A stretch of DNA of 56,747 nucleotides from CAYLJV01 sp964510375. Lineage in GTDB: Archaea > Hadarchaeota > Hadarchaeia > Hadarchaeales > JAGGTB01. The notes beneath the pieces are model-generated. The model ran no database searches. It saw only the letters and a list, made by a program, of their open reading frames with translations, and was not told where the DNA came from. Below, piece after piece: positions 1 to 8,783 of this stretch (positions are counted from its first letter, which is position 1; each line of letters starts with the position of its first letter). The position numbers and the translations under genes were made by a program. The stretch spans positions 1 to 56,747 of the forward strand of contig CAZEBR010000006.1 in assembly GCA_964510375.1 (NCBI GenBank), given 5' to 3'.

Positions 1-21
1 AAACACGCCTCCGTGGAATAG

Positions 22-366
22 CTATTTCCCGTCAGCGTCTTCTATTATAACCTGCAAGACATCGCTCCAAGCGGAGTTGTAACCCCGCTCATATCCTGGC
101 CTGAACCCCTGAGAAGATTTTTCTTCCATCTCCTCTTTGAGCTTTCTTGCCTTTTCCATGCCGATCTTATCCTCAGCTATCTGTCGGGCCAAGCTCAAGT
201 CAGAGTCAGAATCCAGAGCCTTTACCATTCCCTTGAGAGCCCAATGGTAGCCCTTCCACTCCTCATCGTTCATGTCTCCTTGTACGATCGACTCAAGCCT
301 CTCCTCCGATTCCTCAATTTTTCCGTCTCGAACTGCTCTTGAAAAGCCCTTCAATCCACGTTTCAT
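22..366 (-). CDS. Conserved-looking acidic hypothetical protein
   Basis: A soluble, mostly helical protein of about 114 residues that I cannot assign to a named family. The ATG at 366 is chosen because GGTG lies 8 bases upstream; an in-frame GTG three codons earlier lacks such a site. The charged, heptad-like middle (residues about 20-90, many Glu/Lys) suggests a small helical bundle. It sits 20 bases behind the UPF0147 gene on the same strand, so the two are probably co-transcribed. No catalytic motif, membrane segment or metal site is visible. Coding status rests on its uninterrupted length, start context and codon pattern. Confidence 0.7.
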   Translation of the reverse strand: MKRGLKGFSRAVRDGKIEESEERLESIVQGDMNDEEWKGYHWALKGMVKALDSDSDLSLARQIAEDKIGMEKARKLKEEMEEKSSQGFRPGYERGYNSAWSDVLQVIIEDADGK

Positions 367-385
367 TAAATACACACCATCAAAT

Positions 386-646
386 CTACTCTTCCTTTAT
401 GGTTTCCAAGACGCTTAAGGCATTCCATATCGTCGTTCTGGTATGCACGGGCATGTTTGGATCGTTGCTAACCTCGTCCAGAATAGAAATTGCCGAGGCC
501 GCTTTCACCACATCATTTTCTTCCTCCGCTAACGCCTCTTTGGCATCCTCGGCCGATTTTCGAATGTTTCTAGGTACTGACATATCCTCAGCAACTCGAT
601 TCAATATTTCAGTTACCTGTTCGATTTTTTCTTCATGGGAAGCCAT
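386..646 (-). CDS. UPF0147 family protein
   Basis: An 86-residue protein that matches the archaea-specific UPF0147 family in length and in sequence: an N-terminal helix ending in RVAEDMSVPRNIRKSAEDA, then the segment SILDEVSNDPNMPVHTRT and a final WNALSVLETIKEE. The family is widespread in archaea and its molecular role is not established. No membrane segment or catalytic signature is seen. It is the first gene of a probable two-gene unit with the hypothetical protein that follows 20 bases later. The call is by recognition of the family pattern. Confidence 0.88.
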   Translation of the reverse strand: MASHEEKIEQVTEILNRVAEDMSVPRNIRKSAEDAKEALAEEENDVVKAASAISILDEVSNDPNMPVHTRTTIWNALSVLETIKEE

Positions 647-799
647 TGGGATTCACCTAAACCAGTAATATACTTTTACAATGTAGAAGTTTCATAAAAA
701 TTAGGGTGAAGCTCGGTCCAAGAAATAAAAAGTTTATTGACTCAATCTTAAATCGAGTGAAAAGTCTTTCAATATACGGGTGGACCTTAAGGTGAAAAC

Positions 800-1039
800 A
801 TGAAGAAAAATGAGATACTGAATTCCCTGAAAAATGCGGATAAACCATTGCCAATCGAAAAACTCTCGGAGGAAACGGGTATCGAAATGGCAAACCTTCG
901 AGTCGACCTCTACAGACTTCAGGAGGAGGGAGAGGTAGAATCCAGGGAGGAAGAAGGCAAACTGCTCTGGAAAATAAAAATCAGTGAGCCCCTTGAAGAA
1001 AAATATGAAAAAATGTCCGAAAAGGAAGCGAGTGGTTAG
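800..1039 (+). CDS. Small winged-helix DNA-binding protein
   Basis: A 79-residue protein whose first 60 residues read as one winged helix: helix 1 (EILNSLKNADKPLPIEKL), recognition region (EETGIEMANLRVDLYRLQEEG) and a wing (VESREEEGKLLWKIK). There is no effector domain, so it may bind DNA as a dimer or act with a partner. AAGGTGAA lies 6 bases before the ATG. The CPBP protease gene begins 4 bases after its stop, so the two form an operon and the small protein may regulate that operon. The function beyond DNA binding is inference. Confidence 0.75.
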   Translation: MKKNEILNSLKNADKPLPIEKLSEETGIEMANLRVDLYRLQEEGEVESREEEGKLLWKIKISEPLEEKYEKMSEKEASG

Positions 1040-1043
1040 CTAA

Positions 1044-1637
1044 TTGATTTGGACATACTTGGTCAGGATCTTAGTACCTGGCATAATTTTTGGCGTGATT
1101 CTAGGCAGATTTCTGTTGAAAAAACCGGAATATCTTGAGCTGATGGACTTTCGTTCGTGGAAGGAAAAAGCCGAGCAGGCGGACAGGAACAGATGGATTC
1201 GAATCGTATCTCTCTCAATAATATTTGGAATATCCACATTTTTCTTGGTTCAGGGGACCGCATCAATAATGGAAGAATTCTGGAGTGCACCGATAGGTGA
1301 AGACAGCATTTTCGGATTAATTCCCCTTCCTATACTGATTTTCTCCATAACCGTCATTCCCATCTTTGAGGAGTGGGTTTTCCGCGGAGTCATCCTAGAA
1401 GAAGTTTCTCAAGTCAGCAGATCGAAGATTGCAGGGCTTATATTCTCCTCCTTATTGTTCGCCTTGTTCCATCTCTCAAATCCGGGAACGAACTTATCGG
1501 CAGTTCCCCCCTACTTCATAGGAGGACTCATCATGGGAGGCGGCTATCTTGCGGATGGGCTAGCAGTAGCAACCTTTTCCCATATCATTTACAACTTATT
1601 TCCGTACATAGTCACGCTGATATTCCTACTCTTCTAG
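1044..1637 (+). CDS. CPBP-family intramembrane metalloprotease
   Basis: A 197-residue multi-pass membrane protein of the CPBP (CAAX protease/bacteriocin-processing, ABI) family. The three active-site motifs are visible: EEWVFRG at residues 109-115 (Glu-Glu-x3-Arg), the FxxxH-type motif ALFHLSN with His143, and His180 with Asn184 in SHIIYNL. Hydrophobic segments occur at about 3-25, 52-75, 92-108, 128-146, 155-170 and 183-197. These enzymes cleave within or next to membranes; in archaea the substrates are mostly unknown. The start is a TTG 4 bases after the winged-helix gene, suggesting translational coupling. Confidence 0.88.
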   Translation: MIWTYLVRILVPGIIFGVILGRFLLKKPEYLELMDFRSWKEKAEQADRNRWIRIVSLSIIFGISTFFLVQGTASIMEEFWSAPIGEDSIFGLIPLPILIFSITVIPIFEEWVFRGVILEEVSQVSRSKIAGLIFSSLLFALFHLSNPGTNLSAVPPYFIGGLIMGGGYLADGLAVATFSHIIYNLFPYIVTLIFLLF

Positions 1638-1670
1638 AAAAAATCAAAATTAAAAAAAGAAATATAGAAA

Positions 1671-1817
1671 TTATTGACCGGAATCGGCGGACCAAGATAT
1701 TTCCTTTAGATTCTCGTCGAGCCAATCTTCGGTCAATACTTTCTGGAACTCCTTTGCATTATTCGATCCCTTCAAGCGTATGTATCTTCTAACGCCGCGA
1801 GCACTTGCATGCATCAT
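1671..1817 (-). CDS. Small protein gene directly behind radA (48 aa)
   Basis: A 48-residue frame running from ATG 1815-1817 (a second ATG follows at once) to TAA 1671-1673. A strong GGAGG lies 5 bases before the first ATG and overlaps the radA stop codon, which is the main reason to believe the gene. The protein starts with a basic part (SARGVRRYIRLKGSNN) and ends with an acidic, Trp-containing helix (FQKVLTEDWLDENLKEISW). I do not recognise the family. Co-transcription with radA is very likely, so a role beside recombination or DNA repair is possible but unproven. Confidence 0.6.
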   Translation of the reverse strand: MMHASARGVRRYIRLKGSNNAKEFQKVLTEDWLDENLKEISWSADSGQ

Positions 1818-1826
1818 CTATACCTC

Positions 1827-2759
1827 CTAACTCCTAATTCCTTCTTCAGTAATTTTGAACTTGGCAGTTCCTGGCGGAAGGCAAGGATGATCAGCCAAGC
1901 TAGCCTTTCGGGTGTTCTTCTTACTCTTCTTCACGTAAACCCTACAAGTAGCCGCATGGCCCAGAACATGGCCTCCTATGGGCTTGGTAGGATCTCCGAA
2001 GAAACTATTGGGATCGGACTGAACATGGTTCGCCACGAAAACCGCTATATTGTACATTTCTGCCACCTTCCTCAAAGTAGAAAGGTGCTTACCGAGTTTC
2101 TGCTGTCTCTCCGCTAAGGCTCCTCGACCAACGTACTCAGTTCGGAATATCGACATCAAAGCATCGACTATAAGGAGTTGCACGTCATCATCATCCGCCA
2201 TATCTTCAGCTTTCTCGGCCAAAAGCATCTGATGATCCGTGGTAGTAGCCCTGGCAACGAAAATATTCTCCAAAGCCTGATCGGGATCTAGGCCCTTAGC
2301 TTCGGCCATTTCCCTGATCCTCTCCGGACGGAAAGTGTTCTCGGTATCTATGTAGATCGCATTGCCTTCAACTCCACCCTCCTCGGGAGGAAGCTGAGCA
2401 TTGACTGACAGCTGATGCGCCAACTGGGTCTTACCGCAACCAAATTCTCCGTAAACTTCAGTTATGGACTGTGTCTCAACCCCGCCGCCAAGAAGGTCAT
2501 CCAAATCCTCACTTCCCAGAGATATCCTCTTGACGTTTTTTCTTCTCTCCATCACTTCCTTAGCCTTTTCGTAGCCCATATCGGCGGCATCTCTAGCGGA
2601 TCTTATAATCTTAGTTGCACTTTTCTCACCCAATTCGGCAGCACTGCTGAGCTCGGGAGGCGTGGCGGTCGCGATACTCTCTATGGAGTCAAATCCGGAC
2701 TCTCCTAATTTCTCGGCCGTTGATGGCCCAACTCCCTTCAAAGTTTCTAGTTCACTCAC
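1827..2759 (-). CDS. radA: RadA recombinase (archaeal RecA/Rad51)
   Basis: The archaeal strand-exchange ATPase that forms filaments on single-stranded DNA in homologous recombination. It shows the N-terminal helix-hairpin-helix (TLKGVGPSTAEKL), the polymerisation linker, Walker A GEFGCGKT, Walker B LLIVDALMS, the L1 region around RTEYVGRGALAERQQKL and the L2 region NHVQSDPNSFFGDPTKPIGG. No intein interrupts it. The GTG at 2757-2759 is chosen because GAGGTGAG lies 5 bases upstream; the ATG cluster at 2780 has the ribosome site inside the reading frame. Length (310 residues) is normal. A 48-residue gene follows immediately. Confidence 0.97.
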   Translation of the reverse strand: MSELETLKGVGPSTAEKLGESGFDSIESIATATPPELSSAAELGEKSATKIIRSARDAADMGYEKAKEVMERRKNVKRISLGSEDLDDLLGGGVETQSITEVYGEFGCGKTQLAHQLSVNAQLPPEEGGVEGNAIYIDTENTFRPERIREMAEAKGLDPDQALENIFVARATTTDHQMLLAEKAEDMADDDDVQLLIVDALMSIFRTEYVGRGALAERQQKLGKHLSTLRKVAEMYNIAVFVANHVQSDPNSFFGDPTKPIGGHVLGHAATCRVYVKKSKKNTRKASLADHPCLPPGTAKFKITEEGIRS

Positions 2760-2878
2760 AATCTCACCTCGCATCATCAATTAACTCTCACTTTTAAACC
2801 GATTAGCGGGTGGGGGATGAGTGAAAGTAAAAAGAGTAAACTAATTAGTCAGAAGACAGAAAGCGAGAATGATATAAA

Positions 2879-3115
2879 ATGAGCGACGATAATGCTGTAG
2901 ACCTAGAGAAAATGCTTGAGGAGGATATACTCGTATATTTAAAAGGAGGAATAAGGCTGGAAGGCAGTCTAGCAAAATATGACGATTATATGAACCTGGT
3001 GCTGAAAAATGCCGAAGAATATGAGGAAGACGACCTCATTCAAAAGCACAAACTCGTCATAGTAAAGGGCGGAAACATTCGGGGAATATCCAGTCAAACT
3101 GACTCTATGTCGTAG
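2879..3115 (+). CDS. Archaeal Sm-like (LSm/SmAP) RNA-binding protein
   Basis: A 78-residue Sm-fold protein. The Sm1 motif spans about residues 16-48 (VYLKGGIRLEGSLAKYDDYMN, followed by LVLKNAEEY) and the Sm2 motif is VIVKGGNIRGIS near residues 60-71. Members form heptameric or hexameric rings that bind U-rich RNA and take part in RNA processing or stability. No clear Shine-Dalgarno precedes the ATG, so the mRNA may be leaderless or weakly led. The gene is divergent from radA and its last 22 bases overlap the end of a convergent winged-helix gene. Confidence 0.93.
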   Translation: MSDDNAVDLEKMLEEDILVYLKGGIRLEGSLAKYDDYMNLVLKNAEEYEEDDLIQKHKLVIVKGGNIRGISSQTDSMS

Positions 3116-3360
3116 ACCGTCTTGAGAGACTCGAAAACTTTTCCACCGGAGTCAGTAATCCTATATCCTTCATCGGTCTCTTCAACCAGTTCCCTCTCCT
3201 TTAAACTGTTAATATGGCTCTTTGTAGGCCACCAATCCTCGGAACCCTGATACTTTCTCAGCTTCCGGGCCTTAACGGGGCCATTCTTAGCGATAAGCAC
3301 GAACAGGTCAACCCGATTGTCAATTTCCCTTAGCCATCTAATATCTTTTCTAACGCCCAT
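3094..3360 (-). CDS. Winged-helix domain protein, predicted transcription regulator
   Basis: An 88-residue protein that is essentially one winged helix: helices VDLFVLIAKNGPVKARKLRKYQ and DWWPTKSHINSLKERELV, then the wing EETDEGYRITDSGGKVFESL. Archaea have many such stand-alone regulators; the target is unknown. Its 3' end overlaps the 3' end of the Sm-like gene by 22 bases, so the two transcripts are antisense there. About 160 bases between this gene and the Rli1 stop codon contain nothing I can support. Confidence 0.75.
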   Translation of the reverse strand: MGVRKDIRWLREIDNRVDLFVLIAKNGPVKARKLRKYQGSEDWWPTKSHINSLKERELVEETDEGYRITDSGGKVFESLKTVYDIESV

Positions 3361-3519
3361 TGATGAATCCTCAACACTTGTTCATATTGAAGGAAAGCAT
3401 TATTAGAATACCGATTTATCCCCTTTTCCAGAAAAACGACGAAGAAATTTTGGAGAATTTGCCCAGCGTAGACGGGACGAAAAGATAAGGGCATTGCAAA
3501 AAGCCATAAATATCCCAAA

Positions 3520-5283
3520 TCAGCCGGTGTAGTAGTATTCACCGCTCTTTTTTTGCTCCGTATCGAGTCTACTTCCCGGTTTATTCACTCTGGGCCTCCC
3601 GGTGTGATCGTCTCGTCTAAAAGTCACACCTACCTCGCGGAGAAACTCGTTCATACCCTCGTGCATCCCCAATGGTCCGATGGCTCTCCCTTCCTTTCCC
3701 GGATCACCCTCAAAGACCAGTAACCTGTCGGATAAGTAATCGACGGTTAATACGTCGTGGTCCACCACGAAGGCGGCCGAGTTACTGCTCTCGACAATCC
3801 GCCTGATGGCTTTTGCCATGTTCAATCTCTCCTCCACGTCCAAGTACGCACTCGGCTCGTCGAGGAGATATAAATCGGCTGCCTGGCCGAGCGAAGTGGC
3901 TATAACGGTTCTCTGAAGTTCCCCGCCGCTTAAGTCTTGGAGATTGCTGTCAAGGAAATCTTCGACTCCGAGCGGCTTCAGAACCTCAGTCTTAAACCGC
4001 TGATCGTAATCCGAAACACGCATGCTGAGGTACTGTCTCACCGTCATCTCGTATTCCGCCTGCGGATATTGGGGCTTGTATGAAATATTAAATCTCGATT
4101 CGACCTTTCCGGAGGTGGGTTCCACGTTCCCAGCAAGCATTTCGACAAAAGTGGTCTTTCCGGTAGCGTTGGGGCCCACAACGCCGACAATCTCGCCGGG
4201 ATATATCTCGCCTCCTTCAACCTCCAAATTGAAGCCCTCGAAGCTCTTCTCTAGCCTCGGAAAATCGAGAAGTGAAGTCTTGCCCTTCTGAAACTTCGAG
4301 GGGGCTCTCGTTTCAAATCTGATCGGATCGGACCTGAACCTGACGTTCTCTTCCTTCAGATACCCGTCGAGGTAAACGTTAATCCCGACCCTCACACCCC
4401 TGGGTTCGGAGACGACACCGTAAGCGTTGGGAGTCCCATACATGACGTGAACGTAATCGCACATGTAATCCAAAGCCGCGAGGTCGTGCTCGACGACTAT
4501 AACCGCCTTTCCCTCCTCTGCGAGGCTCCTGATGACCCTCGCCGCATTCAGACGCTGGTAGATATCCAGATGGGACGCGGGTTCATCAAAGTAATACAGG
4601 TCAGCATCCTTCACCGCCGTAGCCGCGATCCCCAGCCTCTGGAGTTCCCCACCGCTCAAAGCGCTGACCTCTCGGTCCAGAATGCCTTCCAACTCCAAGC
4701 TTCGTGTGAGCTCCTCCCTCACCCCTCTCTCGTCGACCTCCTCCAACAACGAACCAGCTATACCCTCCACGGCGGAAGGCAAATCGGCGATGGATTGCGG
4801 TTTATATGATATTTTCTTTTCCTCAATGCCCTCAAAATAAGTCTGTAACTCGGACCCCTTGAAAAACTCCTTTATCTCTTCTTCGGATATTTCTTTATTC
4901 TGCCCCAAGTTTGGATATATCTTCCCCGAAAGTATTTTGAGTGCCGTCGACTTTCCGATCCCGTTTTTGCCGACCAAGCCGGAGACCTTACCCTCCCTGG
5001 GGATGGGAAGGCCGTACAATGCGAAGCCGTTGGGCCCGTAGCGGTGGACACACCTCTCCTCCAGCTCCTCCGGCAAGTTTATGATGTGGATAGCATCGAA
5101 GGGACACTTGTGCACGCATATCCCGCAACCGGTACAGAGCTCCTCTGATATTATCGGCTTCCCCTCCTCGTCGAGCTGTATGGTCTCGTCTCCGACTCTC
5201 ACTCCAGGACAAAAGTCCTTACACTCGTGTGAACACTTCTTGGGCTTGCACTTGTCCCTGTCCAAGACTGCTATTCGAGTCAC
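3520..5283 (-). CDS. ABCE1/Rli1 ribosome-recycling ATPase
   Basis: The essential twin-ATPase that splits ribosomes after termination, working with aRF1 (also in this window at 34658-35911) and aPelota. Two 4Fe-4S clusters are held by the N-terminal cysteines (CKPKKCSHECKDFC and CTGCGICVHKC). Nucleotide domain 1 has Walker A GKNGIGKST (105-113) and signature LSGGELQRLG; domain 2 has GPNATGKTT and LSGGELQRTV, separated by the usual hinge. The 587-residue length is typical. The start is GTG 5281-5283, with GGAGGA 8 bases upstream. It appears to be a single-gene transcript. Confidence 0.97.
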   Translation of the reverse strand: MTRIAVLDRDKCKPKKCSHECKDFCPGVRVGDETIQLDEEGKPIISEELCTGCGICVHKCPFDAIHIINLPEELEERCVHRYGPNGFALYGLPIPREGKVSGLVGKNGIGKSTALKILSGKIYPNLGQNKEISEEEIKEFFKGSELQTYFEGIEEKKISYKPQSIADLPSAVEGIAGSLLEEVDERGVREELTRSLELEGILDREVSALSGGELQRLGIAATAVKDADLYYFDEPASHLDIYQRLNAARVIRSLAEEGKAVIVVEHDLAALDYMCDYVHVMYGTPNAYGVVSEPRGVRVGINVYLDGYLKEENVRFRSDPIRFETRAPSKFQKGKTSLLDFPRLEKSFEGFNLEVEGGEIYPGEIVGVVGPNATGKTTFVEMLAGNVEPTSGKVESRFNISYKPQYPQAEYEMTVRQYLSMRVSDYDQRFKTEVLKPLGVEDFLDSNLQDLSGGELQRTVIATSLGQAADLYLLDEPSAYLDVEERLNMAKAIRRIVESSNSAAFVVDHDVLTVDYLSDRLLVFEGDPGKEGRAIGPLGMHEGMNEFLREVGVTFRRDDHTGRPRVNKPGSRLDTEQKKSGEYYYTG

Positions 5284-5422
5284 TTCTAATTCCTCCTTCT
5301 CGGTTCGTGAGTAATTATTCCGACTTGATGATAATTAAAAGGTAGGAAGTCATCGCCAACATTAATAAAAATAATCAGATAACCTTTTTATACGGCTAAA
5401 CAAAGGATGAAAAGGTGATATC

Positions 5423-5626
5423 TTGCCTTTGTGGTTATTGGCACTGAAGATAATATTGGCCATTATCATAGGTGCCGTTATTGCAGGGACCGGGCTTTTC
5501 GGATACATAGCTTGGAAGGCTAAGGCCCGAAAATGGAGCGGTGGAATGTTTCTGATAATGATAGTATGCATAGTCCTGTTCTACCGGTTCATCCTAAACA
5601 ACCCGTGGGGAATCTTACCATTCTAG
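5423..5626 (+). CDS. Small two-pass membrane protein
   Basis: A 67-residue hydrophobic protein with transmembrane segments at about 2-28 (ending GLFGYIAW) and 42-60 (MFLIMIVCIVLFYRFIL), joined by a basic loop KAKARKWSGG that would be cytoplasmic. The start is TTG at 5423, placed by AAAGGTGA at 5411-5418, an ideal distance. I do not recognise the family. It stands alone between Rli1 (divergent) and a convergent acidic hypothetical gene. Confidence 0.6.
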   Translation: MPLWLLALKIILAIIIGAVIAGTGLFGYIAWKAKARKWSGGMFLIMIVCIVLFYRFILNNPWGILPF

Positions 5627-5655
5627 CTTCGGGACAGAAATCCTAAATCCTGAAA

Positions 5656-5907
5656 CTATCCTTGATCGCTCCAATGCTCCTCGTTTAGTTCCTGAGCCAC
5701 TTCGTGAAGTTTTACTCTAACCTCGTTTGTCGCCTCGGTATACTCGTCCTCATCGGAAAATGAATCCCGTATCTTCTCCAATCGAGGCTCCGCAAACATC
5801 TCAAAAGCAAGGTCAATATCCTCCTCCTTCAAGGGAGCATCGTTTACCTTATCCATCAAAAGTTCAGAAGCCTTTTCAACTATCCAATCCACATCAGAAC
5901 TTCCCAT
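5656..5907 (-). CDS. Acidic hypothetical protein
   Basis: An 83-residue soluble acidic protein, predicted helical, with no recognised family, metal motif or membrane segment. Its heptad-rich centre (LLMDKVNDAPLKEEDIDLAF) and C-terminal VRVKLHEVAQELNEEHW suggest a small helical bundle. It is divergent from the nitroreductase gene and convergent with the small membrane protein. Coding status rests on the clean frame and the acidic composition shared with neighbours. Confidence 0.55.
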   Translation of the reverse strand: MGSSDVDWIVEKASELLMDKVNDAPLKEEDIDLAFEMFAEPRLEKIRDSFSDEDEYTEATNEVRVKLHEVAQELNEEHWSDQG

Positions 5908-5961
5908 AGTATCACAAATTTATTTAGAATCCTTTTCAATTAAACGAACCGGTGAAAAACC

Positions 5962-6489
5962 GTGGATGTAGAAAAAGCAGTTAAAGAACGGAGAAGTGTC
6001 AGGAGTTTTAAGACGGAGAAAATTCCTGAAAAAGACCTGAAAAAGATTTTGAATGCTGCTCGTTGGGCGCCTTCTGCCGGGAATTGCCAACCTTTAGAAC
6101 TTGTGGTGATTAAAGAACAAGAAAACAGAAACAGACTGGCAAAAGCAGCTTTCAACCAATCCTTCATCGCTGAAGCTCCAGTAAGCGTCGCCGTCTGTGC
6201 AAACCTTCCCAGGACGGAAAAAAGGTACGGGGATAGAGGAACTGATCTTTACGTGATACAGGATACCGCGGCCTCAGTCCAAAACATGCATCTTATGGCA
6301 TACGCACTCGGTTACTCAACGTGTTGGATAGGAGCATTCGACGACGAAAAGGTCGCCGAGGTAGTAGAAACACCCGACGAGGTTAGACCTCTGTCGATAG
6401 TTCCTATCGGTAAACCCGATGAAGATCCGTCACCACCGGAGAGAAGGAGCCTAGACGAAATAGTACACGAGGAGAATTATCCCGAGTGA
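5962..6489 (+). CDS. Nitroreductase-family FMN oxidoreductase
   Basis: A 175-residue member of the nitroreductase fold, a dimeric FMN enzyme family that uses NAD(P)H to reduce diverse electron acceptors. The FMN-phosphate signature RRSVRSFKTEKIP (residues 10-22) and the motif ARWAPSAGNCQPLELVVI (34-51) are clear, as is the late ALGYSTCWIGAF segment that covers the flavin. The physiological substrate cannot be read from sequence. The GTG start at 5962 is preceded by GGTGA at 5951-5955. Confidence 0.88.
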   Translation: MDVEKAVKERRSVRSFKTEKIPEKDLKKILNAARWAPSAGNCQPLELVVIKEQENRNRLAKAAFNQSFIAEAPVSVAVCANLPRTEKRYGDRGTDLYVIQDTAASVQNMHLMAYALGYSTCWIGAFDDEKVAEVVETPDEVRPLSIVPIGKPDEDPSPPERRSLDEIVHEENYPE

Positions 6490-6522
6490 CAAATTCTTTA
6501 CAGCGTCTTCTTATGCTTATAT

Positions 6523-7440
6523 CTATTCAGAGCTATCGAGTAGCCTAGCTCCCTCAAAATCCAAGTCAGCCCTCATAACCTCGCTAGGGGGGAAATGATC
6601 CAGAAATATTCCTTCCACAGTATCAAGCTCGGGCTCTCGGGCGGGCGCAAAGATAGATTTGCCCAGCATCACTGCTCCGGCCCCCACGGGGCACTCCGAG
6701 GACAAGTCATCCAAGGTCTCCAGAAAATCGTCATCGAAAACTCCCAACCCCGTAGCAAATTTCTTTGAAACCTGCATAAAATTCTCCAAAGACTTCTCCC
6801 TCAGCAGATCCTCCATAGCAAGGTCCCCCCTCTCTTTTGACCTTTTCCTGTTTGCCGAGTCCTTCAGAAAATCGGAGGTGGATAAAGTCCCCAGTGTAGC
6901 GCAAACGACACCCCAGTCGGACTCCAAACCAATCCGTTCCCACTCGCCGAACGGGGGAGCTCCCGGCTTTAATCCCACGACCAGTCCCCCGATAAGCTGT
7001 GGTCCGACATCACCCAAGCCGGACTGGCAAGCTACTTCAGCCTTATGAGCTTCTGCAAGTATTCTCTCCTCGCCGATATCGAGATCGAGTGCTTCGGTAA
7101 GAGCGAACATGGCCCCGAGGGTTCCGGCACCGCTCATTCCGTAACCAGAGGATATCGGGGCCTGAACGTCATGATCGACCCTTACCCTGCAGGTTTTTTC
7201 GATCGACTCCAAAAAATCGAAAACTGCCCTCTCGGTAGTCTCCGCCTCGTCCTTCCTTCCGCCGATAAAAACTTTCACTTCCAAACAATCTCCGTCCTCG
7301 ACTTCCACCGAAGTTTTTACTCCCGCATCCATGCAGAGACCGCAGTTTCTGGACCCCATCTTCAGCGGATTCTCCGACTCGTCGTGTATCCGGAAAAACC
7401 CGGATATGTGACCGGGAACGAAAGCAGAAGCTCTTTCCAC
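6523..7440 (-). CDS. Pantoate kinase (archaeal CoA pathway)
   Basis: A GHMP-superfamily kinase of 305 residues. The order of motifs fits archaeal pantoate kinase, which phosphorylates pantoate before condensation with beta-alanine: N-terminal AFVPGHISGFFRIHD, the MGSRNCGLCMDAGV segment, and the GHMP ATP loop PISSGYGMSGAGTLGAMFAL. The gene starts 10 bases after coaBC, with PPAT upstream of that, so three CoA-pathway steps are together. Phosphopantothenate synthetase, the expected partner enzyme, is not in the window. A shikimate- or mevalonate-type kinase is the alternative, but gene context favours pantoate kinase. Confidence 0.88.
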   Translation of the reverse strand: MERASAFVPGHISGFFRIHDESENPLKMGSRNCGLCMDAGVKTSVEVEDGDCLEVKVFIGGRKDEAETTERAVFDFLESIEKTCRVRVDHDVQAPISSGYGMSGAGTLGAMFALTEALDLDIGEERILAEAHKAEVACQSGLGDVGPQLIGGLVVGLKPGAPPFGEWERIGLESDWGVVCATLGTLSTSDFLKDSANRKRSKERGDLAMEDLLREKSLENFMQVSKKFATGLGVFDDDFLETLDDLSSECPVGAGAVMLGKSIFAPAREPELDTVEGIFLDHFPPSEVMRADLDFEGARLLDSSE

Positions 7441-7450
7441 GGGGGCCCCC

Positions 7451-8680
7451 TCAGTAATTTTCCACGAATACGTCGAGAAAAGAGTTTGCTATCCCAAATT
7501 TCGTACCCCTAACGTGCCTCTTATCGGACTCGCTCAGTATTATAACATCATTCGTATCTGTCTCAAACCCAGCACCCGAACGCGCAACGTCATTCGCCAC
7601 GATCATGTCCAGATCGTACTCCCCCATCTCCTTTCGGGCGACCTCCTCTAACTCTTCGTCGCTGACATCGACCTCCGCTTTGAAACCTATCGAAAACGTA
7701 TCGGGAGAGCTCTCCCTGGCCCCTTCAATCACGCTGGGCGTGGGAACAAAATCGAGAGTAATGGACTCCTCCCTACGCAACTTTTTATCGAACGATTCTT
7801 TGGGTTTGAAATCCTGCGGAGCTGCTGCGGCAATTATCAAATCGTACTCCTTGCTTTCCAGCTCATCCTTTACAGCCTCCAGCATCTCCTCGGTAGTTTT
7901 TACTCTGACAGTGTCAACGCCCTGCGGAGGTGCCTCGGTTCCGGGACCGTAAACGAGCGTTACTTCGGCCCCCCGCAGGCTCGCCGCCCTAGCGGTCTCT
8001 ATACCCATCTTTCCAGAACTTTTGTTCGTCAATACTCTGACGGGGTCAATTTCCTCGTGGGTTGGACCCGCGGTGACGAGAATTCTACGGCCGCTCAGGT
8101 CCTTTGGACTTGCAAAGCCCATGACGAAGTCCGCTATTCTCTCGACGGAGGGTATCTTTGCCTTGCCCTCCTCGAAATTCGGCTCTAGGAAATGTAATCC
8201 TGCTTCCTTGAGATCAGAGATGTTATTTTCCGTAATGTTCTGGGCATACATCGACTCGTGCATGGCGGGAACGATTATTATCGGCTTTTCCAGCCCGAGA
8301 GCAACGGCCACAGTCGCCGTCGGAGGGGTATCGCTAATACCGTTGGCTATTTTACCGATGCTGTTGGCGGTGGCCGGCGCCACAAGAACGATATCCGCCC
8401 AGTTTCCGAGATCGACATGCTCCACCTCCCCCGTAAGGTCGTCTACGACCGGATTGCCGGACGCCCAATGCATCAGCTCGGGAGTTATCAGATCGGTGGC
8501 TTCTTCGGACATGACAACTCTGACCTCGGCACCCTGCCTCATTAACTTCCTAGCAATTTCGGGGCTTTTAGTGGCTGCAACACTCCCTGTTACACACAGA
8601 ACGATGTTGTAGTCCTCCAAATCTTCTCCTTCTTCCCCTATTATTTCCTTAGTCGGATGTCCGCTCGGTTGTTGACTCAA
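7451..8680 (-). CDS. coaBC: Bifunctional phosphopantothenoylcysteine decarboxylase / phosphopantothenate-cysteine ligase
   Basis: Two-domain CoA enzyme of 409 residues. The N-terminal FMN decarboxylase (CoaC, to about 190) has VTGSVAATKSPEI, the EHVDLGNWADIVLVAPATAN region with the catalytic His, and the PAMHESM clamp. The C-terminal ligase (CoaB) has ILVTAGPTHEEIDPVR, the TNKSSGKMG motif and a KKLRRE loop in place of the usual KxKK. It joins cysteine to 4'-phosphopantothenate and decarboxylates the product. An N-terminal extension of about 25 acidic residues precedes the flavodoxin-like fold. It is the upstream partner of the pantoate kinase gene. Confidence 0.96.
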   Translation of the reverse strand: MSQQPSGHPTKEIIGEEGEDLEDYNIVLCVTGSVAATKSPEIARKLMRQGAEVRVVMSEEATDLITPELMHWASGNPVVDDLTGEVEHVDLGNWADIVLVAPATANSIGKIANGISDTPPTATVAVALGLEKPIIIVPAMHESMYAQNITENNISDLKEAGLHFLEPNFEEGKAKIPSVERIADFVMGFASPKDLSGRRILVTAGPTHEEIDPVRVLTNKSSGKMGIETARAASLRGAEVTLVYGPGTEAPPQGVDTVRVKTTEEMLEAVKDELESKEYDLIIAAAAPQDFKPKESFDKKLRREESITLDFVPTPSVIEGARESSPDTFSIGFKAEVDVSDEELEEVARKEMGEYDLDMIVANDVARSGAGFETDTNDVIILSESDKRHVRGTKFGIANSFLDVFVENY

Positions 8681-8783
8681 TTTACCACCTGACTCTATAC
8701 GAATGGAATAAAGACCATCTTTAAAGTTTTTATCTCAAGTTTCTATATTAAAAAAATTCTGAAGGTAAAAATAATGCTTGAAG

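Noticed and set aside
3330..3542. 70-residue minus-strand frame between the winged-helix gene and Rli1
   Set aside because: It overlaps the end of Rli1, has no ribosome site and a composition unlike the neighbouring proteins.
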